NCBI RefSeq assembly: GCF_026341125.1
Contig: NZ_JAPEOR010000002.1
Location: forward strand, 2,907,001 to 2,971,000
Source of the DNA: Streptomyces sp. NBC_01142
Lineage (GTDB): Bacteria; Actinomycetota; Actinomycetes; Streptomycetales; Streptomycetaceae
Direction of reading: 5' to 3'
DNA: 64,000 nucleotides
In this document: in pieces, positions 1-8,809 of the stretch
How the letters are laid out: each line of letters opens with the position of its first letter
Numbering within the stretch: the first letter of the stretch is position 1
The notes under the pieces: generated by a model
What the model was told of the DNA's origin: nothing
The model's input: the letters and a program-made list of their open reading frames with translations, nothing else
Databases searched by the model: none
Translations under genes and position numbers: made by a program

Positions 1-47
1 AGCCGCCGGGGCGGATGTCCTTGTACGGGTGTCCGAGGGGCAGGCCC

Positions 48-2291
48 CTACTCGTTCGTGTATTCCTCCACGACCGTGGCGCCGAGCTCGCGCACGATCA
101 CGTCGACGCCGGAGAGCGCGGAGTCGACGAGATCCGGGTCGTCCTCCTCCGGAACATCGTCCTCGAGCGCGACCGGGGGCGGGGTGTGCACCTGCGCGGC
201 GCGCGGGGGCTCGGGCGCGGGGGCCGAGGAGCCGTGGCCGGGTGCGGGCCGGGAGCCGGACGGAGCCGTCTGTGCGGGGCGGGGCGCGGGGGCTGCGGGG
301 ACCGAGGGACCCGGGGCCGGGGATACGGGGGGCCTGCCGCCGTACCCTCCACCGCCTCCGCCTGCGCTTCCTCCACCGGACGGGGGCTGCGCGCCGCCGC
401 CGGGGCCGCCCACGCCGCCCGAGGGATCGACGATCGCCTCGACCTTCCACTGCACGTTGAACTGTTCGGCGAGCGCCTGCTTCAGCACCTCTTCGCTGCC
501 GCTGCTCGTGAAGTTGTCCCGGGCGCCGGCGTTGATGAAGCCGAGCTGGAGGGTGGTCCCGTCGAACCCGGCCACCTGGGCGTTCTGGCTGAGGAGGATC
601 CAGGTGAAGCGGCGACGGTTCTTCACGGCCTCCAGAATGTCCGGCCACATGTTCCGCACCTGGACCGCGCCCTGCGCCATGCCCGGGCTCGGCGCGGCCT
701 GGCCGGGGGCTGCGGAGCCGGCCGGCGGTGCGGGCGCGGCCTCCTGGGGCTGGGGCGCGGCGGGCTGTCCGCCGCCCTGTCCCGTGCCCTGTCCCGGCGT
801 CGATGCGGTGGGCCAGCCGCCGGGACGCCGCCCGTTCTCCGCTCCGGCCGCGGCGGGCCAGGCACCCGGGCGCTGTCCGGGGTCCTGCTGCTGCACGGGC
901 TCGGCCATCGGCGCCGGTGTGGGAGCGGAGGCAGGCTCGGGCGCGGGAGCCGGAGCGGCCTGGGGCGCGCCCCCGCCCCGGGCGGCCGCGCGGGCCGCCG
1001 CGGGTCCGCCGTCTTGGGCCACCGGCGGTGCGGGCTGCTGCACGGGCTGTGCGGGCGGTACGGGAGCGTGCGCCTGGGCCTCGGGCCCGGGGACGTACCC
1101 CATCGCGGGCCCCTGGCCCCCGGTCGTCAATGTCACGCCCCGCTCCAGCCGGTCCAGCCGGGCCTGAACGGACCGCTCGTCGTCGAAGGCGGCCGGCAGC
1201 AGCACCCGCGCACAGATCAGCTCGAGCTGCAGCCGCGGCGAGGTGGCACCGCGCATCTCCGTGAGCCCGGTGTTGACGAGATCGGCGGCGCGGCTCAGCT
1301 CGGCCGCCCCGAACACCGAGGCCTGTGCCTGCATCCGCTCGACCGCATCGGCGGGCGCGTCGATCAGACCCGTGCTGCCCGCGTCCGGCACAGCGGCCAG
1401 GATCACCAGGTCCCGCAGCCGCTCCAGCAGGTCGGCGACGAAGCGCCGCGGGTCGTTGCCGCCCTCGACCACCTGGTTCACGACCTCGAAGGCCGCGGCC
1501 CCGTCGCCCGCCGCGAAGGCGTCCACGATCGAGTCGAGCAACGACCCGTCCGTGTAGCCGAGGAGGGCGGTGGCCATGGCGTACGTCACACCCTCCTCGG
1601 TCGCGCCCGCCAGCAGCTGGTCCATGACGGACATCGAGTCACGCACGGACCCTCCGCCGGCCCGCACGACGAGCGGCAGCACACCGTCGGCGACCGGGAT
1701 CTGCTCCCTGCCGCACACCTCCCCCAGGTACTCGCGCAGCGTGCCCGGGGGCACGAGCCGGAAGGGGTAGTGGTGCGTACGCGACCGGATGGTGCCGATG
1801 ACCTTCTCGGGCTCGGTCGTCGCGAAGATGAACTTGAGGTGCTCCGGGGGCTCCTCGACCACCTTCAGCAGAGCGTTGAAGCCCTGCGGGGTGACCATGT
1901 GCGCCTCATCGATGATGTAGATCTTGTAGCGGCTGCTCGCGGGTCCGAAGAAGGCCTTCTCACGCAGGTCACGGGCATCGTCCACACCACCGTGCGAGGC
2001 GGCGTCGATCTCGATGACGTCGATCGACCCCGGCCCGTTGCGCGCGAGGTCGCGGCAGGACTGGCACTCGCCGCACGGCGTCGGCGTGGGCCCCTGCTCG
2101 CAGTTCAGACAGCGGGCGAGGATGCGCGCACTGGTCGTCTTTCCGCAGCCGCGCGGCCCGCTGAACAGGTACGCGTGATTGACCCGGTTGTTCCGCAGGG
2201 CCTGCTGCAGCGGGTCAGTGACATGCTCCTGCCCAATGACCTCGGCGAACGACTCGGGGCGATAGCGGCGGTACAGCGCAAGGGACGACAC
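48..2291 (-). CDS. dnaX: DNA polymerase III subunit gamma/tau
   Basis: Clamp-loader ATPase that loads the beta clamp at the replication fork. Walker A (GPRGCGKTT, about residues 45-53) is followed by zinc-binding cysteines (C61, C64, C73, C76, C79) and a DEAH box (IIDEAH, near residue 120). The AAA+ part spans roughly 1-370; a Pro/Ala/Gly/Gln-rich linker follows, then a tau-type C-terminal part ending in an acidic tail. I start at GTG 2291 (reading SSLALYRRYRPESF), the usual Streptomyces start, although no clear ribosome site precedes it; TTG 2321 would add ten residues. About 747 residues, full length. The SRP RNA gene lies just upstream on the same strand. I see no obvious frameshift signal for a separate gamma form. 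Confidence 0.97.
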   Translation of the reverse strand: MSSLALYRRYRPESFAEVIGQEHVTDPLQQALRNNRVNHAYLFSGPRGCGKTTSARILARCLNCEQGPTPTPCGECQSCRDLARNGPGSIDVIEIDAASHGGVDDARDLREKAFFGPASSRYKIYIIDEAHMVTPQGFNALLKVVEEPPEHLKFIFATTEPEKVIGTIRSRTHHYPFRLVPPGTLREYLGEVCGREQIPVADGVLPLVVRAGGGSVRDSMSVMDQLLAGATEEGVTYAMATALLGYTDGSLLDSIVDAFAAGDGAAAFEVVNQVVEGGNDPRRFVADLLERLRDLVILAAVPDAGSTGLIDAPADAVERMQAQASVFGAAELSRAADLVNTGLTEMRGATSPRLQLELICARVLLPAAFDDERSVQARLDRLERGVTLTTGGQGPAMGYVPGPEAQAHAPVPPAQPVQQPAPPVAQDGGPAAARAAARGGGAPQAAPAPAPEPASAPTPAPMAEPVQQQDPGQRPGAWPAAAGAENGRRPGGWPTASTPGQGTGQGGGQPAAPQPQEAAPAPPAGSAAPGQAAPSPGMAQGAVQVRNMWPDILEAVKNRRRFTWILLSQNAQVAGFDGTTLQLGFINAGARDNFTSSGSEEVLKQALAEQFNVQWKVEAIVDPSGGVGGPGGGAQPPSGGGSAGGGGGGYGGRPPVSPAPGPSVPAAPAPRPAQTAPSGSRPAPGHGSSAPAPEPPRAAQVHTPPPVALEDDVPEEDDPDLVDSALSGVDVIVRELGATVVEEYTNE

Positions 2292-2343
2292 GCCTACGAG
2301 GTTATCGGGGCCCACTGACAAGCGGCGCCGCCGCCAAACGCAA

Positions 2344-2432
2344 AGCGCCCCCCACGCACCCGCCAGAGCCGACCTACCCTTGCTGCCTTCCGGCCCTGGG
2401 GGAGTTCAGTCAGATAGCGCCACGTGAGGGGC
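2344..2432 (-). ncRNA. ffs: Signal recognition particle RNA, small type
   Basis: Read on the minus strand, the segment contains the hallmark apical loop GGCCGGAAGGCAGCAAGGGT, the Ffh-binding part of 4.5S-type SRP RNA. The flanks GCCCCTCACG and CGTGGGGGGC pair to close a long hairpin with internal bulges. The RNA joins Ffh to target ribosomes to the membrane. Its place next to dnaX is the usual one in Streptomyces. The ends are estimated from the helix and may be off by several bases. Confidence 0.9.
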
Positions 2433-2508
2433 TCCGCACAGGGTACCTGATGGCCGGGGGTGGGAACGAGTTCGCGAGCACTCCTCAACGTCTTGTATTG
2501 TTTGCCGC

Positions 2509-2596
2509 GGAGGATTCGCCTAGTGGCCTAGGGCGCACGCTTGGAAAGCGTGTTGGGGGCAACCCCTCACGAGTTCGAATCTCGTATCCTCCGCCA
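2509..2596 (+). tRNA. tRNA-Ser(GGA)
   Basis: Acceptor stem GGAGGAT pairs with ATCCTCC, discriminator G, CCA encoded. The anticodon arm is CACGCTTGGAAAGCGTG with anticodon GGA. A long variable arm (TTGGGGGCAACCCCTC) marks a class II serine tRNA, and the T-loop TTCGAAT is normal. A strong terminator hairpin follows 24 bases later. The decayed gene fragments downstream suggest that this locus has hosted integrating elements. Confidence 0.97.
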
Positions 2597-2619
2597 GTGC
2601 CTCACCGGGCACGATGTCG

Positions 2620-2649
2620 AAGGGCCCCACCGTTCGCGGTGGGGCCCTT
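2620..2649 (+). terminator. Terminator after tRNA-Ser(GGA)
   Basis: Perfect 13-bp stem AAGGGCCCCACCG / CGGTGGGGCCCTT with a TTCG loop, placed just after the tRNA. It ends in TTC rather than a long T run, as is common in Streptomyces. Confidence 0.85.
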
Positions 2650-2886
2650 CGGCGTGCACCGGCTGCATTTCCGGTTGCATCCATAAGCGACGATTTCCGG
2701 CATTTCGGTGAGCAGATGGCTCCCTCGCGCTGCGAGTAGATGCAGCCCGCGAGGCGCCGACGCCCGCCAGGGGGAAGCTGCTCTCGTGCGCCCCCTCGGA
2801 TCGCGGGTATGCGCCATCCTGAACCCGGCGCCGGACCGGCTCCGGCCCCGCTGCGGCGCTCCCTGGACTGGCGAGGTGCACCCCAC

Positions 2887-3320
2887 ATGACGTCCCGATC
2901 AACACTGCCGACATGGCTGGGCAGCCTCGACGGCTCTCGTCTGGCGCGCGTGCTCGTGACGCGGAAGGACGCTGTGTCCCCTCCGGAGCCGTGCTCGGTG
3001 GGGGAGTTGGCGGACCGTCTTCAGCGCCCGGGGTCGGTGGCGCTGGCCCTGCCGCGGCTCGCGCTGCCACACCTGCAGGTGGCCGAGGCGCTGGCGGCGC
3101 TCGGGGCACCCGCGTCGCGCGATGCCCTGGCGAAGCTGCTGGGAGCGACGGACGACGAAGCCGCTCGCGAGCTGGACGCCGCGCTGGAGGTACTGGCCGA
3201 TCATGCTCTGGTCTGGCCGGATGACGCGGGGAAGTTCCGCATGGCCGCACCCTTGCGGCAGGCATGGGACGCACCCCTGGGGCTCGACGCTTCGTCGGAA
3301 GAGCTGTTGGCGGGCACGAC
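2887..3320 (+). pseudogene. N-terminal remnant of a helicase-associated (XPB-like) protein
   Basis: From ATG 2887 the frame reads STLPTWLGSLDGSRLARVL and then alternating PLALP-type leucine-rich helices, the start of large Streptomyces helicase-associated proteins (XPB/Ssl2-like, usually over 700 residues). After about 140 residues, at EELLAG, the similarity stops and the frame runs on as arginine/proline-rich noise. The next good coding sequence is in another frame and another family. So only the first fifth of the gene survives. Family assignment is from memory of the N-terminal pattern. Confidence 0.65.
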
Positions 3321-3880
3321 CTCCGACCGTCCTGACCGAGAAACGGGTGGTGGCAGCCGAGCTGCCCCTCTCACTGCACCCGTCGAAGGAACGCCGCTAC
3401 CGAGTGGCAGACCCTTACCTGCGGTTCTGGCTCGCTTTTCTGGATCCGCACATGGCGGAGATCGAGCGGATGCGGGGAGATCTCACTCTGAGCCGGATCA
3501 AGGAGCAGTGGACGAGCTGGCGGGGCCGCGCGATCGAGCCCGTGGTCCGGGAATCCCTCGCCCGTCTCCTGCCGGACGGGCTCCTGCCCGCCACCCCGGC
3601 GATCGGCGGGTACTGGACCCGGAGCAACGACGTCGAAATCGACCTGGTGGGCGCCGACCGGCAGCCGGTGGCCGGGCAATTGCTCTTTCTGGGGTCGGTC
3701 AAGTGGCTGGAGAAATCCGCGTTCGACAACCACGACCTGGCCGCGCTGCAAAAGCACCGGGCGGCGATCACCGACGAGCCGGTACCGCTCGTGGCGGTCT
3801 CCCGCAACGGGACCAGTTGTTCCGGGCTCCAGGCAGCGTACGGCCCCGAGGAACTGCTCAGCGCCTGGCGCGGGGCATGA
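3321..3880 (+). pseudogene. C-terminal remnant of a DUF234-type ATPase
   Basis: From about 3321 the second forward frame reads LTEKRVVAAELPLSL, then RYRVADPYLRFWLAFLDPHM, a run of charged helices, and a nuclease-like strand YWTRSNDVEIDLVGAD. That is the C-terminal DUF234 half of archaeal-type AAA ATPases. The N-terminal P-loop ATPase half, about 300 residues with Walker motifs, is missing; the helicase fragment stands in its place. The end at 3880 is a normal stop (SAWRGA). It is probably not functional, though an in-frame internal start cannot be excluded. Confidence 0.7.
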
Positions 3881-4176
3881 GCAGGGGCCGGGCTCCTGCG
3901 GTTGCAGGTGGTCCTTCTCGAGGAAGTTCTCGGCCAGTACCCGGCCCGGGTTGCCCAGGCCGATGACAGGCCGCCGCGGTGTGAGGTGCGTCATGAAGCC
4001 GCGAAAAGTGGTGCCCCTCGGGCCGCGGTGCCCCCGTCCCACCGGGTCGCCGCGCCTCCCCGCATCTGCTGGGGCGGCCGTTACCGAACCGTCTTCTTTC
4101 CGCGCGCAACTGCTGTCTCCCCTTGGCCGTCTACCACTCGGAACTCGCACCACCTGCGCACAAGGAGCCGACAGCC
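3881..4176. other. Gap between the chimeric remnant and the L,D-transpeptidase gene
   Basis: About 300 bases. The minus strand holds a short open stretch from position 4001 downward reading MTHLTPRRPVIGLGNPGRVL and running into the DUF234 remnant. It could be the head of a lost gene but I do not recognise it. A ribosome site (AAGGAG near 4162) for the next gene lies at the right edge. Confidence 0.4.
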
Positions 4177-4872
4177 GTGGGGGACATACGCCGACGAGGA
4201 GTCGTCGCACTCGGGATCACCGCGCTGGTGGCCCCGCTCACTCTGGCCATGGGGAGCACGACTGCTCAGGCAGCCTCCTGCACGACGCAGACCGGGGCGT
4301 ACCAGAAGCAGGTCGAGAAGTTCCTCGGCCGCCCGGTGGACGGAAAGCAGTCGGCCGGCGACTGCAAGGCGATCCAGGCCTTCCAGACGAAGCACTCGAT
4401 CACCCCGAACGCCGGGCTGGCGGGCCCCGTCACCTGGGGCGTCATGGATCTCATGAACAAGCAGAAAGCTGTCGGGAAGAACCCGAACAAGGCCGGCACG
4501 TGCCCGACGAACAAGGGCCGTATCGCCTGCGTCGACCTGACGCTCCAGCTCAGCTGGATCCAGGACGGCACGAAGCTGGTGCACGGACCGGTCGCGGTGC
4601 GTACCGGCCGCAAGGGGCACCAGACCCGCACCGGCCTGAAGAAGATCTACTGGCGCCACATCGACCACGTGTCCAGCCTGTACGACGTGCCGATGCCGTA
4701 CAGCCAGTTCTTCGACGGCGGCCAGGCCTTCCACTCAGTCGGCATCAGCGTCTGGGCACCGCCCGGCTCGCACGGGTGCGTGAACATGACCAAGAGCGAC
4801 GCCGCCACGTACTGGAGCCTGCTCCGCAACGGCGACGACGTCTTCGTCTACGGCCGCAAGTCCGGAACCTGA
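4177..4872 (+). CDS. Secreted L,D-transpeptidase with peptidoglycan-binding domain
   Basis: Forms 3-3 cross-links in peptidoglycan outside the membrane. GTG 4177 has AAGGAG about ten bases upstream and gives a clean signal peptide (DIRRRG, hydrophobic stretch, cleavage near AQAAS). Residues about 30-110 form a PG_binding_1-like domain with the FLGRPVDGK and AIQAFQTKH patterns. The YkuD catalytic domain follows and ends in HSVGISVWAPPGSHGCVNM, where the SHGCVNM cysteine is the nucleophile. 231 residues, a typical compact Streptomyces form. It stands alone between two decayed genes, so it looks like a conserved survivor in a scarred region. Confidence 0.9.
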   Translation: MGDIRRRGVVALGITALVAPLTLAMGSTTAQAASCTTQTGAYQKQVEKFLGRPVDGKQSAGDCKAIQAFQTKHSITPNAGLAGPVTWGVMDLMNKQKAVGKNPNKAGTCPTNKGRIACVDLTLQLSWIQDGTKLVHGPVAVRTGRKGHQTRTGLKKIYWRHIDHVSSLYDVPMPYSQFFDGGQAFHSVGISVWAPPGSHGCVNMTKSDAATYWSLLRNGDDVFVYGRKSGT

Positions 4873-4926
4873 GACACACCCCGGCCGCGGGCGCCGCCGC
4901 GGCCCCAGGGGGCGACCGGCCGGCAG

Positions 4927-5148
4927 ACGTCCGGGCTTGTGGAGATGTGTCTGCAGGTCGGCGGAACGCTCGGCACGGCACTTGTGGGGGCGGCACTCCT
5001 TCACGCCCACTCCGGGGCGGCCCCGCTGCCGGGCGGTGCCTTCGCCTCCGGCTTCTCTCTCACCGCGGGCGTCCTGGCGGCCGCCGCACTGACCCAGACA
5101 CTTCTGATCGCCTCCACGCGCGCTGCCGGCAGCGCCACATCGCTGTGA
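4927..5148 (+). pseudogene. C-terminal remnant of an EmrB/QacA-type MFS pump
   Basis: The frame reads TSGLVEMCLQVGGTLGTALV, then two hydrophobic helices, and ends at ...SATSL with a stop at 5146-5148. SGL(V)...QVGGxLGTA is the conserved segment before the last helices of 14-TM drug-proton antiporters. Only about 70 of some 500 residues remain, and the sequence starts abruptly after the transpeptidase gene. It is a deletion remnant. Confidence 0.65.
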
Positions 5149-5290
5149 GGGACGGGACTGTCCCGGTTCCGGTCCCCTCCGCATCCGGCGGTCGCACTCC
5201 TTCGCAGCGACGCGTCGGTGGGAGTGACCATGCGACCGGACCGCTCCGGCGTAGTCCCGGAGAGTGGTTCCGAGGAAATCTTCCGCGAGG

Positions 5291-5320
5291 TGTCGAGAAT
5301 CCGTCGACGGCCACGACGTC
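5291..5320 (+). promoter_or_regulatory. Possible ECF-type promoter of the YciI-sigma operon
   Basis: TGTCGA at 5291-5296 is followed by ACGACGTC at 5313-5320, about 50 bases before the YciI start. I recall TGTCGA plus a CGTC/CGAC-type -10 as the promoter described for ECF42 sigma factors, which would make this operon self-activated. The spacing looks slightly long if CGTC is the -10 and better if CGAC is. Confidence 0.45.
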
Positions 5321-5370
5321 CCCTGTGAAAGTTGCCCACAAGGGCGACTGCGCATCCGAGGAGCGAGGTC

Positions 5371-5784
5371 ATGAAGTATCTGGTGATGGTGCAGGGCTCA
5401 CAGGCCGACTACGAAGCCATGCGCGGCACAGCCACCGCGAACAGCCCGGCCTGGAGCGAGAAGGATCTGCAGGCGATGTTCGCCTTCATGGGCGCGGTCA
5501 ACAACGACCTCGCCGAGTCCGGTGAACTCGTGGACGGGAACGGGCTGGCCGAGCCCGCCCAGACCCGCTGCGTGAGTGCGGGCAAGGACGGACGGCCCGT
5601 CATCACGGACGGTCCGTACGGCGAGACCAAGGAACTGCTCGCCGGTTACTGGGTGCTCGAGTGCGAGAGCCTGGAGCGGGTGACCGAGATCGCCGCGCGC
5701 GTCGCCCAGTGCCCGATCCCCGAGGGCGCCCCCGACTACCCCGTGGTCATCCGTCCCATCCTCGACAGCGGAGGCGATGTGTGA
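5371..5784 (+). CDS. DGPF/YciI-family protein
   Basis: 137 residues starting MKYLVMVQGSQADYEAM at ATG 5371, behind CCGAGGAGCG. The YciI/DGPF core shows FMGAVNNDLAESGELVDGNGLA and the family signature VITDGPYGETKELLAGYWVLE. Proteins of this family adopt a small alpha/beta barrel; no reaction is firmly known for most. Its TGA overlaps the GTG start of the sigma gene, so the two are translationally coupled. DGPF proteins are the standard neighbours of ECF42 sigma factors and probably work in the same response. Confidence 0.88.
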   Translation: MKYLVMVQGSQADYEAMRGTATANSPAWSEKDLQAMFAFMGAVNNDLAESGELVDGNGLAEPAQTRCVSAGKDGRPVITDGPYGETKELLAGYWVLECESLERVTEIAARVAQCPIPEGAPDYPVVIRPILDSGGDV

Positions 5785-7013
5785 GACGTACGACCGAGGT
5801 CGAGGACCTGCTGCGCCTGCACGCGCCGCAGGTCCTCGGCGCGTTGGTACGCCGCTACGGACACTTCGGCATGGCCGAGGACGCCGCGCAGGAGGCGCTC
5901 CTCGCCGCCGCGCAGCAGTGGCCGGAACAGGGCCTCCCGGACAATCCGCGCGGGTGGCTGATCAAGGTCGCATCGCGGCGGCTGACGGACCAGCTCCGCA
6001 GTGACGGGGCACGGCGCAGACGCGAGGAGACGGCCGCGGCGCTCACGCCACGGGACGCCTTCACCGCGCCGCCGCCCGGTGAGAGCCGCGCCCCGGCCGA
6101 GGACGACACCCTCACCCTGCTTTTTCTGTGCTGCCACCCCGGGCTCGCCCCGGCCGCGCAGATCGCGCTCACCCTGCGGGCCGTCGGCGGTCTGACCACG
6201 GCCGAGATCGCCCGCGCGCACCTGGTGCCCGAGCCGACGATGGCGCAGCGCATCAGCCGGGCCAAGCAGAAGGTCAAGGGGGAGCCCTTCCGGCAGCCGG
6301 GGCCCGAGGACCGCGATCAGCGGCTCGCCGCCGTGCTCCAGGTGCTCTACCTGATCTTCAACGAGGGCTATACGGCAACCTCCGGCAGCGCCCTGCACCG
6401 CTCCGACCTCGCCCGCGAAGCCATCCGGCTGGTCCGGGCCGTACGCCGGCTCCTGCCGAAGGAGGGTGCGGTGACCGGGCTGTTGGCGCTCATGCTGCTC
6501 ACCGAGGCCCGCAGCGCGGCGCGCACCGGACCGCACGGCGAACTGGTCCCGCTCGACGAGCAGGACCGCACCCTGTGGGACCCGCAGACGATCGCCGAGG
6601 GCACCGCCCTGGTGGAGGAGGCCCTGTCCGAAGGCCCCGCCGGCGCCTACCAGTTGCAGGCGGCGATCGCGGCCCTGCACGACGAGGCGGCGCGTGCCGA
6701 CGACACGGACTGGCCGCAGATCCTCGCCCTCTACGACATCCTCGTACGCCTCGCCCCCGAGCCGATGGCCGAACTCGGCCGGGCCGTGGCCGTCGCCATG
6801 GTGCACGGCCCGCGGGCGGGGCTCGCCGAAGTCGCCAAGCTGGAGGACCGGTTGGCGGGCCACCACCGGCTCGATGCCGTACGCGCTCATCTGCTGGAGA
6901 AGGCGGGGGACGTCGAAGCTGCGCGGGCCGCCTACCAGTCGGCCGCCAGGCGCACGCTCAGCGTCCCCGAGACGCGTTACCTCCAGACGCGCGCCGCCCG
7001 GCTGACCCCCTAG
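5781..7013 (+). CDS. ECF42-like RNA polymerase sigma factor with C-terminal TPR-type extension
   Basis: 410 residues from GTG 5781, overlapping the YciI stop by four bases. Sigma region 2 is seen at EDLLRLHAPQVLGALVRRYG and EDAAQEALLAAAQQWP, and region 4 at LTLRAVGGLTTAEIARAHLVPEPTMAQRISRAKQKV. The remaining 200 or so residues are helical repeats (EGYTATSG, LALMLLTEARSAAR, AIAALHDEA, LYDILVRLAPEPMAELGRAVAVAM), the extended C-terminus that replaces a separate anti-sigma factor in this group. It likely drives its own operon through the promoter near 5291-5320. No anti-sigma gene is nearby. Confidence 0.9.
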   Translation: MRRTTEVEDLLRLHAPQVLGALVRRYGHFGMAEDAAQEALLAAAQQWPEQGLPDNPRGWLIKVASRRLTDQLRSDGARRRREETAAALTPRDAFTAPPPGESRAPAEDDTLTLLFLCCHPGLAPAAQIALTLRAVGGLTTAEIARAHLVPEPTMAQRISRAKQKVKGEPFRQPGPEDRDQRLAAVLQVLYLIFNEGYTATSGSALHRSDLAREAIRLVRAVRRLLPKEGAVTGLLALMLLTEARSAARTGPHGELVPLDEQDRTLWDPQTIAEGTALVEEALSEGPAGAYQLQAAIAALHDEAARADDTDWPQILALYDILVRLAPEPMAELGRAVAVAMVHGPRAGLAEVAKLEDRLAGHHRLDAVRAHLLEKAGDVEAARAAYQSAARRTLSVPETRYLQTRAARLTP

Positions 7014-7038
7014 GCGCCCTCGCCGGCCCCCGGCGTCA

Positions 7039-8421
7039 CTACTGCGGGGCGGGCTCGATGTTCTGGTTGGCGTGGAACAGGTTGTACGGGTCGTAGGTCC
7101 GCTTGATGTCCGCGAGCTGGTCGTAGCGGTCGCGGTAGGTGGCCCTGACCCGTTCCTGGCCCTCGCCCGCACCGATGAAGTTCACGTACGCGCCGCCCAT
7201 GGAGTACGGGTGCAGCTCCTCCCAGTAGTCGGCGCACCACTGCCTGATGGTCTCGGCGTTGTCCGGATCGGGGTCGATGCCGGCGATGACACCGGACCAG
7301 ACGGCGTCCCGGTAGGCCCAGGCGGTGGCGTCCGGGTCGACGCGGCCGGCGGCCCCGTCGACCGGGTAGAGGTGCATGGTCGACAGGGCGGTGGGGAGGC
7401 TCTCGCCGTACTTCAGGTGTACGTCGATGGCTTCGTCCGTGATCCGGTCGAAGAAGTGCCCGCGCCAGTACCACTGCAGGCCGGTGGGGATCAGCTCGTC
7501 GAACATGGTCTGCAGCGCGGGGTAGGGCATCGGCGTGGTGAAGTGGAAGGAGGGCGGGCCGGGCTCGTTCACGACCGTGAGGGTCTCCTCGAGGCGGGCC
7601 AGGTCCCCTGTCCAGCACCAGATGACGCCGCACATCTTCTGCCCGTGGATCTCCTCCGGGAACGGCGGGCCGGGAGGTATGGCAAGCAGTGCGAAGAACC
7701 CGTTCAGATCGTCGGGCGCCTGCGGCAGGAAGTCGCGGTACCACCGCAGCACCTCGCGGGTGCTGTCGACCGGCCACACGCTGATCGCGACGCCCACGGT
7801 GTGCACCGGGTGCTGCCTCAGGCTGAACGAGGTGACGATGCCGAAGTTGCCGCCGCCGCCGCGCAGCGCCCAGAACAGGTCCGGGTGCTCGGTCTCGCTC
7901 GCCGTGACGAAGCTGCCGTCGGCCAGTACCACGTCCGCGGCCAGCAGGTTGTCGACCGTCAGACCGTACTTGCGGGTGAGGTGGCCGTGCCCGCCGCCGA
8001 GGGTGAGGCCCCCGACGCCCGTGGTGGACATGATGCCGGCGGGGGTGGCCAGGCCGAAGGCGTGGGTGGCGTGGTCGAGGTCGCGGAGCAGGCTGCCGCC
8101 GCCGACCCGGGCGGTCTTCGCGACGGGGTCGACGCGCGTCCAGCGCATCGGCGACAGGTCGAGGGTGACGCCGTCGTCCACCAGGCACAGGCCGGGGCCG
8201 CTGTGTCCGCCGCCCTGGACGGCGAGTTCGAGACCGTGGTCGCGGACGAAATCGACCGCGTTCATGACGTCGGCCACGTCCGCGCACCGCACGATGGCAG
8301 CCGGGCGCCGGTCGATCATTGCGTTGTAGATCTTGCAGGCCCTGGTGTATTCCGCGTCCTGTGGTCCGATGACGGGGCCGCGCAGCGCTGCCCGCATCGC
8401 TTCCAGAATGGTGCCGTCCAT
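7039..8421 (-). CDS. FAD-binding (berberine-bridge type) oxidoreductase
   Basis: 460 residues from ATG 8421, preceded on its strand by GAGGAGAGG. An FAD_binding_4 (PCMH) domain covers about 40-210: RPAAIVRCADVADVMNAVDF, the histidine for covalent FAD in QGGGHSGPGLC, and GGGHGHLTRKYGLTVDNLL. The C-terminal BBE segment is clear: DPYNLFHANQNI. Such flavoenzymes oxidise alcohols, sugars or specialised metabolites using oxygen; the substrate is unknown. No signal peptide. It faces the sigma gene end to end with a 25-base gap. An in-frame extension up to 8703 exists but looks non-coding. Confidence 0.88.
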   Translation of the reverse strand: MDGTILEAMRAALRGPVIGPQDAEYTRACKIYNAMIDRRPAAIVRCADVADVMNAVDFVRDHGLELAVQGGGHSGPGLCLVDDGVTLDLSPMRWTRVDPVAKTARVGGGSLLRDLDHATHAFGLATPAGIMSTTGVGGLTLGGGHGHLTRKYGLTVDNLLAADVVLADGSFVTASETEHPDLFWALRGGGGNFGIVTSFSLRQHPVHTVGVAISVWPVDSTREVLRWYRDFLPQAPDDLNGFFALLAIPPGPPFPEEIHGQKMCGVIWCWTGDLARLEETLTVVNEPGPPSFHFTTPMPYPALQTMFDELIPTGLQWYWRGHFFDRITDEAIDVHLKYGESLPTALSTMHLYPVDGAAGRVDPDATAWAYRDAVWSGVIAGIDPDPDNAETIRQWCADYWEELHPYSMGGAYVNFIGAGEGQERVRATYRDRYDQLADIKRTYDPYNLFHANQNIEPAPQ

Positions 8422-8809
8422 GGCGACCTCTCCTCGACGGGGTGCGGACCGCAACGGGGCGGGTGCAAACCCCAACCCGCCATGGCTTTCGGCCGTTCCG
8501 GCCGCAACATCCATTGCCCCGTAGTCGCGGTACTCGCCGTCGGCAGGGGGCTGCGCCCGGAGCCGTCGCGAAGCCCGGGCTCTCTCAGGCGTACGAGAAC
8601 TCCGCTCGGCGGCTCGCCCTGGGGGCACTTTCAGGTCGCCGCGCTCGATCGCACGCCGCAGGGCTGACATGTCCAGCGTCCCGCCGGTCGGCGACCCGCG
8701 CAATTCCGCGTTCCGAGGGCGTCACAGACCTCGCGCCGAGAGCCACCCGCGCCGTGAGGTGCCCGCGCCGTGAGGTGCCCGCGCCGGGCGCGGGGAGCAC
8801 CATGAAGTC
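8422..8809. other. Intergenic stretch between two divergent oxidoreductase genes
   Basis: About 390 bases between divergent starts. It must hold both promoters. A short direct repeat (GCCGTGAGGTGCCCGC, twice near 8751-8785) is visible just upstream of the sulfite-oxidase-like gene. I see no convincing gene or RNA here. Confidence 0.4.

Noticed and set aside
48..2291. Programmed frameshift giving a separate gamma form of DnaX
   Set aside because: No A- or T-rich slippery run followed by a clear stem is visible in this GC-rich gene.
15..2318. A 767-codon open frame on the plus strand opposite dnaX
   Set aside because: It mirrors the dnaX coding strand; composition is Arg/Gly/Ala noise without domains. 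Long antisense frames are expected in such GC-rich genes.
8422..8703. N-terminal extension of the FAD oxidoreductase to 554 residues
   Set aside because: The extra part lacks family similarity, while ATG 8421 has a strong ribosome site and gives the normal length.
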